IMG/VR virus record: IMGVR_UViG_3300025326_000036
Span: 1-56,696 of that record
Reading direction: 5' to 3' (one strand)
Source: a virus
Length of the DNA: 56,696 nt
A model generated the notes under the pieces. The model was given only the letters and a program-made list of their open reading frames with translations, was not told where the DNA came from and searched no databases. How positions within the stretch are numbered: the stretch's first letter is position 1; the number at the start of each line of letters is the position of its first letter. Shown one piece after another: positions 8,279-18,000 of the stretch. Position numbers and translations under genes: made by a program.

Positions 8279-8461
8279 TTAGTGTTGTGCTAGACCTCTC
8301 ATAAACCAGTAGTATGCCTGACTGTCGATCTCACCTTGGCAGTGGTTACAGCGGTATTTCTTGTTCAGCGGCTTGTCGGGCGTGATGTCATGGAAGCTGT
8401 GATATTCACACTCAGCCAGCCGGCGATGGTTCTCTTTGACTGCATCGGCAGCGTGCGTCAT
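8279..8461 (-). CDS. Small protein with CxxC motif
   Basis: A 60-residue protein containing YRCNHCQGEID and the C-terminal YYWFMRGLAQH. CEYH plus CNHC could form a zinc site. The start overlaps the stop of the upstream ejection gene (ATGA) with AAGGGA before it. No family was recognised. Being coupled to a virion gene does not by itself make it a virion component. Confidence 0.5.
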   Translation of the reverse strand: MTHAADAVKENHRRLAECEYHSFHDITPDKPLNKKYRCNHCQGEIDSQAYYWFMRGLAQH

Positions 8462-10371
8462 AGTCCCTTGGCCCTCTGGAATGCCTGGCCTATCTCGGCA
8501 TCGTCGTACCCGCGACGTTTGAGGTTCTTGTAGACAGCCTCCTGGCGACCAGCATCACTCCACCGTCCGTGCATGTCGCTGGTGATCCACTTGGCCGCTT
8601 GACCGATATGCGGGGGTGCGGCTGGCTCCTTGCCGCCTGCCATGCGCTGCTTAATCTCGGCGCCGGTATCCTTGAGTGCCTTGATGCGGTTGCCACCCTC
8701 CTGCCTTGTGGCTGCCATCAGCTTCATCATCTCGCTCAGGGGCAGGTTCTTGTCGTGTATCTTGTCCATATCCACACGGGCACCTTCCGACACCTGTGCG
8801 ACCGAGCCAGCGCCACCGGCCTGCAGCTTGGCGTTCTCCGTGCTGATAGCCGATACCAACATGTCGTAGATGTTGATGTTGGCTACGCCGACCAGCTTCT
8901 TGTTGAAATCCCGGGTGCCCATGTTCAGTATGCGGTTGCGGTCCAGATTGAGCGTCTTGGACATCGTGGTGATGTGCTTCTCAAGCTGGTCGATGTTATT
9001 GTCAATGGTCCTAACGAAACTGCTGGATGCGTCGAGCTGCTTGGTGTTGAATTTGAGCGACCCGGCGTCAGCCTTGAACGATTGGGTGTCGGCGCCGGCC
9101 TCCGCACCGGATATACCTTTACCCTGCGCCCATTGCGAATACTCCTTGGCGAATTGAGTACGGCTCCTGCCGGCTTCCTTGCCCCATCCGAAGTCGGGCT
9201 TCTCACCGGTAGCCTTCTTGTTCTCAAACCACCACTGCTTGTCTTCCTTGCTCCAGGCGGTGAATGAGTCGGGCGGCTGAGTGCCGCTGTTCTTGAGATC
9301 GAATGTGAACTTCTTGTTGTCCTTGAGTGCAGCGGCGTTCTCGGCGCGTACCTGCTTGGCCGCTTCAAACTCGACCTGCTTAGGTGACCATTTGGGGTTC
9401 TTGGCGGCTAACTGAGCCTTGAGACCATCGAGGTACGCGCCCTCCGTGCTGATCGGGTCACGCGGCTCCTTGGGTTCCCATCCGACCACCTTACCGCCTT
9501 TCATTGTCATCTTGAACAGGCCGGGTACCTCGGGGTTGATGCCGAGTGTCGGGTTGGCTGCGGCGACGTTGGCAAGCTCCTGGGTGGTGAACGGGCGTGT
9601 GACCTCGGTCTGACCCTTGCCGGTGATCGTGATGTCACCGATATTCGGTATCATGCCCTTGACATCGGGATCGTCCTGGGCCTGCTTGAACAGCGCCTGG
9701 AAACCCTCGTTGTTCCCCTCGGCTACCAGTTTGCCAGCCAGTTCCTTGTACATCGCCATCTTGGGTTCGGTGCGGGTGGCACGCTGTGCTGTCTCGGCAG
9801 CGGTGATCTGCTGGTCGTAGGTGTGAGCATCCTGAGCGGTGATCTGACCGGAGTTGTACAGGTCGCGCAGCCTGACACGCTGTTCCGTGTAGTCGGTCGC
9901 CGCTGCGGTGGGTCCAACCTTGCCACCCTTGGCTGCTGCGGGACTACCGGGGAATTGGACAGGGTTCATACCCCCCGGTGTGACTGCCTGAGCCGGGGCC
10001 GCTGGCGCAAGCTGGTTGACTGGCGCCGTACCACCCGGCACCTGAGCCATCTCACCCATCAGCGCAGCGGCCTGCGGATCGCCTTGACGCTGGAACGCTA
10101 CCAGCGGGTCCATGCCGCTCGGTGCCTGCTGCGGTGTGGCTGCCAACTGGTTGACCGGCTGCTGTGGGGTGGTCACACCGCCTTGCTGCTGTGGACCATA
10201 CAACGCACCGGCAACCAGACCGGCAACCGTCTTCTTGCGCTGGTCCTCGGCGGCGGCCATACCGGCCAGTCGGTTCTGCAGCCGGTTGGCCTGCATCGCG
10301 TCACCGTAGGCGGCTGCCTGCATGGCTTGCAGCGGGGCGTTCGATATGGGGGTGAAGTCAAGTGGTTGCAT
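8458..10371 (-). CDS. DNA-ejection (internal virion) protein, P22 gp20-like position
   Basis: A 637-residue protein. The first 160 residues are rich in Gln, Pro and Ala with low complexity. The middle is helical and charged, with a coiled-coil-like region around residues 455-480 (TIDNNIDQLEKHITTMSKTL). The C-terminus (WSDAGRQEAVYKNLKRRGYD) is a small helical unit. There is no catalytic motif. Position between the other two ejection proteins, length and composition support the call; sequence similarity in this group is generally low. Confidence 0.65.
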   Translation of the reverse strand: MQPLDFTPISNAPLQAMQAAAYGDAMQANRLQNRLAGMAAAEDQRKKTVAGLVAGALYGPQQQGGVTTPQQPVNQLAATPQQAPSGMDPLVAFQRQGDPQAAALMGEMAQVPGGTAPVNQLAPAAPAQAVTPGGMNPVQFPGSPAAAKGGKVGPTAAATDYTEQRVRLRDLYNSGQITAQDAHTYDQQITAAETAQRATRTEPKMAMYKELAGKLVAEGNNEGFQALFKQAQDDPDVKGMIPNIGDITITGKGQTEVTRPFTTQELANVAAANPTLGINPEVPGLFKMTMKGGKVVGWEPKEPRDPISTEGAYLDGLKAQLAAKNPKWSPKQVEFEAAKQVRAENAAALKDNKKFTFDLKNSGTQPPDSFTAWSKEDKQWWFENKKATGEKPDFGWGKEAGRSRTQFAKEYSQWAQGKGISGAEAGADTQSFKADAGSLKFNTKQLDASSSFVRTIDNNIDQLEKHITTMSKTLNLDRNRILNMGTRDFNKKLVGVANINIYDMLVSAISTENAKLQAGGAGSVAQVSEGARVDMDKIHDKNLPLSEMMKLMAATRQEGGNRIKALKDTGAEIKQRMAGGKEPAAPPHIGQAAKWITSDMHGRWSDAGRQEAVYKNLKRRGYDDAEIGQAFQRAKGL

Positions 10372-10384
10372 ACTGTGCGGCCTC

Positions 10385-11443
10385 CTACCAGCTCATCGAG
10401 GACGTATCCCCGAAGCTGCCGAAGTCTACGTTATTGATATTTCCACCAGCCTGACCGTAGGTCTGACCGTTTGCCCCACCGTTCAAGTAGTTCTGGTACA
10501 ACTGGTTCTGGTTGTAGGCACCGTAGGCGTTGACGCCGGTCTGGAGCACGTTACCCACCATGTTGCCCTGCTGCTGCGCGTTCTGCATCTCGATCTGTCC
10601 GTTCATGCCGGCTGTCTGAGTGGCAATCTGCCCCACGTTGTTTGCCATCCCCATGCCGGCTGCACCGATCTGACCGGCTGCGGTCTGCCCCGTGCCGGCT
10701 ACCCCGCTCAGGCGGTTGAACAGGGTATTCTGAGCGTTCAGACCGGAGTTGTACTGGTCCATCTGGCTCCCGTAGGCCCGCTGGTAAGCTGCGCCGTACT
10801 CCTGGCTACCGAGTTCCTGACCGTAGTTCTGGAGGGCTACGCCAAGGTTGCCCGAGCCGAGGTTGCCGCCCGCCGCTCCTGCTGCGGTGATCGCGTTCAC
10901 ACCCTGCTTCATTCGGAATGCGTACCCGGGGTCCGTCTGCACCTTGCTCTGGTCGAATTGGAAGGTGGGTGTGTTGAGCAGGTTGCCCGGGTCCGATACA
11001 CTCATACCGGGGGTTGTGACCATGGTTGCCGGTTTATCAACAATGGAGCCATCCGGTCCACGATACCATTCCTTGCTCAGATCGTACTTGAGTAGGGTAC
11101 CCGGGTCGTAGTACGACTCCGTGGAATACGACCCACGGTTGTTGAGGGTGTCTATCTCAGCGGTCGTAAGTCTCTGGTACGCTGTATTGAGTGATTGGGT
11201 ATCTACACCCATGCGGTTGGCTAGCTGGTTGACCGCCCCTGTGCCGGCTGTGAGCCAGGGGCGCATGTTGTCCTGCTGAACGTCGAACTGGTATTTCTGG
11301 AGGGCGGTGGCGTCACCGGCTGCCGCTTTATTGCCGGCTGTCGCATTGGCTGCTGCGGCACTGGACTGATTGGACGAATATACCGCAGCACCAGCACCCA
11401 CGACTGCCGCACCCGCTACTGCTGCCGCTACCCAACCTGACAT
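10385..11443 (-). CDS. DNA transfer/ejection protein, P22 gp7-like
   Basis: A 352-residue protein beginning with an Ala/Gly hydrophobic helix (AAAVAGAAVVGAGAAVY), then FDQSKVQTDPGYAFRMKQG around residues 164-182 and NYGQELGSQEYGAAYQRA near 207-224, a recurrent pattern in podovirus DNA-transfer proteins. The C-terminal third is Gln/Gly/Asn-rich. It is expected to be packaged in the capsid and released to help DNA cross the envelope. GGGAGGACACC precedes the ATG. The start overlaps the cupin-SET gene by 16 nt. Confidence 0.8.
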   Translation of the reverse strand: MSGWVAAAVAGAAVVGAGAAVYSSNQSSAAAANATAGNKAAAGDATALQKYQFDVQQDNMRPWLTAGTGAVNQLANRMGVDTQSLNTAYQRLTTAEIDTLNNRGSYSTESYYDPGTLLKYDLSKEWYRGPDGSIVDKPATMVTTPGMSVSDPGNLLNTPTFQFDQSKVQTDPGYAFRMKQGVNAITAAGAAGGNLGSGNLGVALQNYGQELGSQEYGAAYQRAYGSQMDQYNSGLNAQNTLFNRLSGVAGTGQTAAGQIGAAGMGMANNVGQIATQTAGMNGQIEMQNAQQQGNMVGNVLQTGVNAYGAYNQNQLYQNYLNGGANGQTYGQAGGNINNVDFGSFGDTSSMSW

Positions 11444-12240
11444 GGTGTCCTCCCTAGGAGCCTAAGCGTCTCTCTATAGTTCGTGGTAATTTCTTCACCG
11501 TCATTTCCACCCATGCACCCCTGTATGTTGCGAGTCGCCATGAGGTAATTATCACCATTGGGTGCCTTGATCACTACAGCGTTAGGGTTACCGGAATGGT
11601 TCATGTAACGACCAATTGGAGTACGTAAACCGTCCATGAACACAGGGGCGATCAACTCACCGTCCGATATGTTCGCTGTCGCAAAAACACCCTTACCGTG
11701 CAATTTGGAATCGGACACCTTGCATTTATGGATACCGTATGGCATCGGTGCGACGTTATCAACTTGGGTTTCGGCTTGTACATCATCCTCGGTAAGACCC
11801 CATTCGATAAGCATCTGCTGGTAATCATCACTTGACGTATTGTCGGGCAACTCCTTGATACGATCCGGTGCGTCCGACCAGTCGTAAAGTAGTTGCTCCA
11901 TTGTCTCAACATCCGTGCATGGTGCAGCGTGGATGTTAACCCATACTACCTCATCGTGAGAATAAGCACATTTCTTGCCGGGGGAACTGATCATGGTAAA
12001 CGGTGCTACGAGTTCGGTCAGGCTACCGTCATTGTTCAGTACGGTGATACGACCCTTGGTCAGCATACTGATGTGATTGTAGCGGTGATTATGACCAACA
12101 CTCACTACGCCTGCCGGTATGGTGAGTTCCCGCATGTAGATACCAGGCATGAAAATATGTCGCACGGACCCCTCGGCCTGCGGCATCTTAAGTATCTCAT
12201 CCTGTAACTGTTTCACTCGCTCATCGGTCATACGGGGCAT
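11428..12240 (-). CDS. Cupin-SET domain fusion, putative protein lysine methyltransferase
   Basis: A 270-residue protein with two recognisable parts. Residues about 35-105 look like a cupin barrel (GHNHRYNHISMLTKG as metal motif 1, then SHDEVVW). Residues about 170-256 carry SET motifs: HGKGVFA (181-187), RYMNHSGNPN (211-220) and GEEITTNY (248-255), which in known enzymes bind S-adenosylmethionine and complete the active site. The start MPRMTDER was chosen because AAGGAGCC directly precedes it. It has its own promoter (12259-12287). The target could be a virion or host protein; this is inference. No pre/post-SET cysteines are seen. Confidence 0.75.
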   Translation of the reverse strand: MPRMTDERVKQLQDEILKMPQAEGSVRHIFMPGIYMRELTIPAGVVSVGHNHRYNHISMLTKGRITVLNNDGSLTELVAPFTMISSPGKKCAYSHDEVVWVNIHAAPCTDVETMEQLLYDWSDAPDRIKELPDNTSSDDYQQMLIEWGLTEDDVQAETQVDNVAPMPYGIHKCKVSDSKLHGKGVFATANISDGELIAPVFMDGLRTPIGRYMNHSGNPNAVVIKAPNGDNYLMATRNIQGCMGGNDGEEITTNYRETLRLLGRTPCQVG

Positions 12241-12258
12241 GGCTCCTTGTCGCACGGC

Positions 12259-12287
12259 ATTGTACACCGTGTGACAGCGTGTGGCAA
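12259..12287 (-). promoter_or_regulatory. Sigma70-type promoter for the cupin-SET and ejection genes
   Basis: On the minus strand TTGCCA (12282-12287), 17 nt, TACAAT (12259-12264). The spacer contains GTCACACGG, like other promoters in this genome. It lies between the needle-like gene end and the cupin-SET ribosome site. Confidence 0.55.
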
Positions 12288-12291
12288 GCTA

Positions 12292-12750
12292 TTAATACAC
12301 CACCATCAGCACGCCGGTTGCCGTCCGGTATGGCACACTGGCAATCAGCCCACCGGCCAGAGCAGCAGCGTTGTCGGCATGGACCGGCAGCGCGGTAAAA
12401 TCCGGTGCGGCGTCCAGTACCGCTCGGTTTGTATGGGCGATGTCATCGTGCTGGTATGCCCCGAGGTGAGCTGCCACCGCGCCGGCAGCCTCACCGCCCA
12501 CGTCAGCGAGTGTGACGGTCACATCGGCTGTGAGAGCATGGCCGTTGACCGTGCGTGTATCCGGTACGGCGCCGGTCACCTGGTCGGCAGAGTAGTCGCC
12601 GGCCTGCGGCATCACGGCGCCAAACCGACCGTTGAACCCCGTGACAGCCCGGTCGAACGTCTGCTGAAACCATTGCAGCCATCGGGGGCTGGTCACCGTG
12701 CTGGCGGGGTCCATGTGTCTCAGGGGTGCCTCTACCGGTGCGCGGCTCAT
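12292..12750 (-). CDS. Small tail/needle-type structural protein
   Basis: A 152-residue protein following the gp10-like gene, the place of the P22 tail needle. It contains TRTVNGHALTADVTVTLADV, a motif common in phage tail fibres, and ends with ALPVHADNAAALAGGL followed by PYRTATGVLMVVY, a frequent terminus of virion-associated proteins. The start MSRAPVEAPLR was chosen for its ATGA overlap with the gp10-like stop. Whether it is the needle or a fibre attachment protein cannot be decided by eye. Confidence 0.6.
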   Translation of the reverse strand: MSRAPVEAPLRHMDPASTVTSPRWLQWFQQTFDRAVTGFNGRFGAVMPQAGDYSADQVTGAVPDTRTVNGHALTADVTVTLADVGGEAAGAVAAHLGAYQHDDIAHTNRAVLDAAPDFTALPVHADNAAALAGGLIASVPYRTATGVLMVVY

Positions 12751-14417
12751 ACTGGTTGTACCACGTACCCGAGGACCACCCGCTTGCATGGGCTGGAGCA
12801 GCGTAATTGGAACACCCTGTCTCGCGCTCGACCAAGGGACCGCCATACCAGCCGTTGCCGGTAGTCGCCCGGGCCACCCATGCTGCGCGGATACTCGCTG
12901 CTCCAGGTGTGCCCGCTGTCACGGCTGATGCTCAGTGCCATCACGGGGGCAACCGGTTGACCGAGGATAGTGACCGATGGTGGTAGGGTGTACCCGCTAC
13001 CCGGGTCGGTCACCGTGATACCTGTCACGCTGCCGTGGGTCAGTGTAGCCGATGCCGTTGCGCCCGATCCGTTGCCGTCCACCGATTGCATCAGCACTGT
13101 GACCGACATACCCGCGATATAGTCTGCGCCACCCTGCAGGATGGTCACACCGGCCACGGCGCCTGCCGGGTCCAGCACGGCCTGAGCGGTTGCCGGGGTG
13201 GCTGGCCCGTCCAGACCTACACCCGACTCGATGGCTACCTGCAATTCGCCAATGAATATGTCACCCAAGTCGGCATCAGCGAGATGCTGAGTACGCTGCA
13301 GCGAGGTGATCGGCTGACCAGCATCCGTATGGTACTGGCTGCCCATATCGTACAGCCGACCGCTCTGGTAGTCACCAATCAGGTGCATCCCGTAGGCTCG
13401 GACGTAGCAGTTACCCCTGTGCCTGCCGACCGTGCCACCGCTGACCCTCTCATGCCACATCTGCGTGGTCAGGTCGTAGACCCATGTCCAATTGTCAACC
13501 GGGTTGGTGATGACGTAGAACGTATGCCCCTCGTCGCTATAGCAGTAACCGAAGCATTGGCTGAGGTCCGTTGACTGGCTCATGTGCCAGATGACAGCGG
13601 GCGGGCTGACCACGGTCGGCATGTAGCCGTTCAGCATGACGACGCCGATGAAGCAATCCCGTTCATGCGCTAGAAACAGGACCGACGACCCGCCGAGAGC
13701 GACCGACCAGGGGGCGGGGGTGCCGTAGTTGATCACCGCGCCGGCCATGCGGCTGTAGGGGAATCCGACACTGGTGGCCGTACCGTTATTGTAGTAAATC
13801 TCGGTGCTGAACTCCTTGATGAAAAATAGCTGCTGGTACAGGCTCAGGACCGTTTGCACCGAGTCGGGTTGTGCCTGGATGGGGGATGTCGCCAAGGGGT
13901 TCCATGTCAGCCCGTCATAGATATTGCTGGCGTAGGCTGACATGGTGCCGTCTACCCCGATGAAATAGCTGTCGATGAACGTCAGGTGGGTGAATGGCAT
14001 GGCGACGGTACTGAACGCCTCTGTGACCGTGTTATAGATGTAGGTAGCCGCGCCGTCTGCGATGGCTATCTGGTTGCCGCCGATCCCGTCAGCCAGCAGA
14101 CCGTTCTGAGCCATGCTAACCCTGCCGGTGGAGGTGGTCAGGCTGCCGAGTGCCGCTGATACCTCGCCCGTGGCGCTGACACGTATCAATGCGTTGCTCT
14201 GGACAGCGTACAGCAAGCCATCCGGCCCGGTGATCACACCTCGCACGGGGCTGGCTATGCCACCGCTGAACAGACGTAGGCCGGGGGTGCCGATGAGCAT
14301 GGCTATGCTGGTGGACCCCGGGGCGTTGGTCAGCTCGGGGTACCAGTTGATCAGCCTGGCTGACTCCTGGTTGATCGAGCGGCCCTGATAGGCGCTCGGG
14401 ATGGATGGTAGACGCAT
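12747..14417 (-). CDS. P22 gp10-like packaged-DNA stabilisation protein (tail hub)
   Basis: A 556-residue protein with hallmarks of the phage stabilisation family: SAYQGRSINQESARLINWYP and IGTPGLRLF at the N-terminus, VGRHRGNCYVRAYGMHLIGD and SGRLYDMGSQYHTDAGQPI in the middle, and RLVWRSLGRARDRVFQLR at the end. It closes the portal after packaging and forms the tail hub. Residues about 405-485 (GVTILQGGADYIAG, TVTDPGSGYTLPP) are a repetitive beta-rich stretch within the usual strand order, probably an inserted decoration. Confidence 0.85.
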   Translation of the reverse strand: MRLPSIPSAYQGRSINQESARLINWYPELTNAPGSTSIAMLIGTPGLRLFSGGIASPVRGVITGPDGLLYAVQSNALIRVSATGEVSAALGSLTTSTGRVSMAQNGLLADGIGGNQIAIADGAATYIYNTVTEAFSTVAMPFTHLTFIDSYFIGVDGTMSAYASNIYDGLTWNPLATSPIQAQPDSVQTVLSLYQQLFFIKEFSTEIYYNNGTATSVGFPYSRMAGAVINYGTPAPWSVALGGSSVLFLAHERDCFIGVVMLNGYMPTVVSPPAVIWHMSQSTDLSQCFGYCYSDEGHTFYVITNPVDNWTWVYDLTTQMWHERVSGGTVGRHRGNCYVRAYGMHLIGDYQSGRLYDMGSQYHTDAGQPITSLQRTQHLADADLGDIFIGELQVAIESGVGLDGPATPATAQAVLDPAGAVAGVTILQGGADYIAGMSVTVLMQSVDGNGSGATASATLTHGSVTGITVTDPGSGYTLPPSVTILGQPVAPVMALSISRDSGHTWSSEYPRSMGGPGDYRQRLVWRSLGRARDRVFQLRCSSPCKRVVLGYVVQPV

Positions 14418-14448
14418 GTGGTCGGCTCCTATGCTGGTGTCTGCGCTG

Positions 14449-14889
14449 TTACGGGTCAGGTATCTGGAAATTATCAGCGAGATACCATGCTGCCCCGATG
14501 TTCGTCGCTCGCACTTGGAATTTGTTACTTGAACTGGCGGTGACCGGGAATGTCAGCGCCTCGGTCTTATCCTCGCCAGGGCCGCACGTCACGCTGTCAC
14601 GAACAGTCACACCCCATATCAGCTCGATTGTGACTGTCCCTGTCCCCCCGCTGCACCTTGCGTCAGCGGTAAAGTTGCCGGTTCCGTTGGGAATGATGAT
14701 GTTGGTGCCGGTGTCTGAGATGCCCCTGCACGACACGCTGGTGTAGCCGTTAATCGCGTCACCTTCAGTTATTGCGGGGATGCTGCACTGCCTGCCTGTC
14801 ACCATCAGCAGCATCTCCGGACCTCCCGCCCACGATAGCGAGGCGGTTAGCAGGAGGGCAAGGGCGGTTAGGAGTGTTCTGAGTTTCAT
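14449..14889 (-). CDS. Small exported beta-rich protein
   Basis: A 146-residue protein with a textbook Sec signal peptide (MKLRTLLTALALLLTASLSW, cleavage after AWA near residue 21). The mature part has four cysteines (C35, C54, C78, C102), suggesting two disulfides in the periplasm or outside, and is Gly/Thr-rich and probably beta. No family was recognised. It starts the signal-peptide island lying between the gp10-like and gp4-like genes. Confidence 0.65.
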   Translation of the reverse strand: MKLRTLLTALALLLTASLSWAGGPEMLLMVTGRQCSIPAITEGDAINGYTSVSCRGISDTGTNIIIPNGTGNFTADARCSGGTGTVTIELIWGVTVRDSVTCGPGEDKTEALTFPVTASSSNKFQVRATNIGAAWYLADNFQIPDP

Positions 14890-15002
14890 GCTGGCTCCCG
14901 AGTTTCAGGGTTGGATTGTTTCACATCACAGCCTTTTTGGTACCCAAGCATAAATGCCGCCGCTATGGACGCATACCATGCAAAAATAATCAGATAATTC
15001 AT
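14886..15002 (-). CDS. 38-residue single-pass membrane protein
   Basis: MNYLIIFAWYASIAAAFMLG forms one transmembrane helix, followed by a polar tail QKGCDVKQSNPETREPA. AAGGGAGGATTT precedes the ATG and the stop overlaps the next start (ATGA). The very short anchor-plus-tail layout is like small phage membrane peptides such as holin-like or spanin-like proteins. Function unknown. Confidence 0.5.
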   Translation of the reverse strand: MNYLIIFAWYASIAAAFMLGYQKGCDVKQSNPETREPA

Positions 15003-15031
15003 AAATCCTCCCTTCGGACATCCCTAAGTTA

Positions 15032-15053
15032 TTTGCGGCAAACTAGCCGCAAA
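15032..15053. terminator. Hairpin after the large tailspike gene
   Basis: An 8-bp perfect stem, TTTGCGGC / GCCGCAAA, with a 6-nt loop sits 7 nt beyond the stop of the 1099-residue gene. There is no U-run on either strand, so it may pause transcription or protect the mRNA 3' end instead of acting as a full terminator. Confidence 0.4.
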
Positions 15054-15059
15054 CAGTGA

Positions 15060-18000
15060 TCATGGCGTGTACCCCTCTCCCGCGATGCCGCACTCTGTTT
15101 TTGTTGGTCCTACTTCGCAAACGTACTTGTAGCGCTTCGATGCCGTGAGCGCCCCAGAGAAGCCGGTAGTTCCCATCCAGCCGAATGTGCTGCCTACTGT
15201 CGGCCATGCCAGCGTAGTCACTCCTGAAGCCGCTGTGTCGATCTGGATGGTGACGTAGCGCACCTTGCCGGATGAAGGGTTGCCAGAGAAAACGACTGAC
15301 TGCGTCGTCGTGCCTGTCGGGGCAAACTCGTATTTCCCCTTGGCACTGGCGTCTACTGCGAGGTTGCCGGTGGTGGAGGGTGCGGCGGTGCCTGTGGAGT
15401 AGTCGGTGTTGGCTGTGGCTGAAATCGTCGTCCCTGTAATCGCCCCCGCAGTAACTGCCCCCGTATTTGTCACTTTGAACTTTGTCGCACCCTGCTTTAT
15501 CAGCTCTAGCAAATCTCCAGCACTCGCCGTAATGTCCTCGCCCTTGATGATCGGGTAATTGGAGTTGTATGCACCGAGGGTCTGAGCGCGTCGGACATAC
15601 AGTGTGGGGTGCCATATCGAGGCAACGAGTACCCCCGTCTGAGAAACTTCCATGCCTACCCCTAGCTCTGAGGTAGCCAAACCCCCCTTCCCTGTCGTAG
15701 ACGCTCCGCTAAACCCTAAACCTGCCGGGCTATATGCATACACCCCATTAGCGGTCCCGGCGGCCCATACACCTGTTCCCGCAGTCCCGGTGTTATTTAC
15801 ATAAATTCCCTCGTTACTGTTCAGTGCACCAGTAAAGTCATACTTACCAGATGCGGATATTGCAGGAAACTTACCCGAGGCGTCGCGCTTAACAATCTGA
15901 TTATTTCCTGTTCCGCTGTTTAGCGTGAGAGAAGGAGTGGGGGTTGACTGTGAAACCGTAATGTCTCCGTTGGCCGAAGACACTCCTGTCACCGATCCTG
16001 TCCCTGGAGTGAATCCCAGAGCTGTTGTTACGTCGGACGATGTCAGAGTATGCCCGCTGACGGCTGTACCTTCTGATGGGTACGTGGCGAACTGCCCCGC
16101 TGCGCCACTATTAACAGTGCCAGTGCCACCTTCGGTTGTTCCCGTATCTGCCGTGCAGGTGTACGCCCCTGTTGAAGCTACGAATGCGCTGACATGATTG
16201 CCTGATGCGCAAGAAACATCGGATGGTAGGACCGGCTTATTCGCAATACTGGACCCACCTGATGACGCAGCCCAATCAATGTAAGCCGCTGAAAGCCCCG
16301 ACGCTGTTCCACTCACATTGTCCAGTGGCGGGTTATTCCCTGCATGGGTTATGTTTATCATCCTATTGTGAAGCGTTTTAACTAGGGCAGGGTCGGCGGT
16401 AAAACCATTCCCGTCCACGACTAATGGAGTATCTGCGGCTACGGCTGTGATCGTGTTGTTGGTTATATCCAGATCCACCAAGTCTGCATCTTGAACCTTG
16501 AATATGGAACTTTTATTCCCTGTATTATTCCAAAAGTGAATTGTATTACCGTAGAACTTCACGCCATCTCCACCACCACGGATACTGACAGCCCCGTAAT
16601 CGCTGGCCCCGATGATGGTAGTTCCGTGAACGTAGACTTCAGAAATATTGTTGTGCATGTCAAGAGCCATCATGTAAAGAGGGCCAGCGGTACCTGCTCC
16701 TGGCACGCCGTACAGTGCTGGGTCTTGAGTTATGAAACTGTTTGAAATTTCAATCCCACTGGAAGTAAACTCTCCAAGGGATAAAGACAGTGAGTGTTTG
16801 GAGTCAGCAAATGTGGAGTGGTCTATGGTGACGGCATGGCCGTACACAGTCATTCCGTAGCCGCATGGCCTGCCGCCGTCGCCGCCATTAGTTATACAGT
16901 ACGGCGCCTGTCCGATGTAACCAGTTGACTGCACGTTGCTGATTAGGCCACGCATGGCGGTTACTCTCATCCCCGCATTAGCGTAATAGGAACCTTGAGC
17001 TTCAATATTGTCTATTTCTATGTCTTTACCCTGTACCCACATGCCCGAGGATGCTAGCGTGGTTGCACTGTTGTCGAAGATTAAATCGTGGACCTCTAGC
17101 CCATCGACTCTATAAAGAACTTGGAACGTATCAGCGGTAAAAGTGGTCTTTGCTGGCACACTTATACTTGCCAAGTTTCCTACAATCTTTGTTATTTCGG
17201 TAAAAACCCCACGTTGGTACGAGCTACCGCTAGTACTGTACGGCGTGCTATTGGCGGATACAACTAAGTCTCCGACCACTGCGCCGTGACCAGCGGGAAG
17301 GGTGAAGGTGTTGACTCCTGCTGTCCACTCGACAGCTTGGCCTGTAAGAGTGGTCTTGCCCCCTCCAAAACTTAAAGACACAGATTCTGCGTTATTTACG
17401 ATGGTGGCTCCATTACCCCACAATTTTATGGAGCTGACAGAGTAGCAAGTGTCGGAAACATTATATTTCTTGCTCCCATTAAGATATACATTGGCCCCTG
17501 GAGACCCTGCATTGATGATTGAGCAGATAGGCGCTGAGTCATTTACTGTACCGTCTCCTACAGCATCAGACCAATCAGCATAGATTTGAGTAACTTTGCT
17601 GCCAAGCTTGAGTCTGTTTGCCGTAAACCCTTTCAGCCATGTTTCCTGTCTCACTTCCAGTGGCCCGTTTATTGTCAAGTCGCCTGATGTCCTCACGATT
17701 GCGGCCCCATGCATGACCCTAAGAGTAATGTTGGCTGGTATGGTGACGCTTGTAGACATGGCCCAGTCACCAGGGGACAAGACGAGGGTTTTGGTCGCGC
17801 TACCGATACCCGTTATTGCTGCAATGATAGTTGCTGAGTTGAGCGCCCCGCCGTTGTAACTGGCTGCGTAAACCTCGTTGTCCGGCTGCAGCGCCGTAGC
17901 CCCCTTAGCCGCACCATCCAGTACCGTAGCCGCATCCTCGCCGCCGAGTTGGAGACTGTTGGCTGCTGTGCCGGTGGTGGAGAGCTTGCCGGCGAGAGCC

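Noticed and set aside
8569-9267. Long plus-strand open frame opposite an ejection-protein gene
   Set aside because: No ribosome site and low-complexity composition; the minus-strand gene explains the region.
15043-15615. Minus-strand 190-codon frame within the tailspike C-terminus
   Set aside because: It is an out-of-frame shadow of the 1099-residue gene with no ribosome site.
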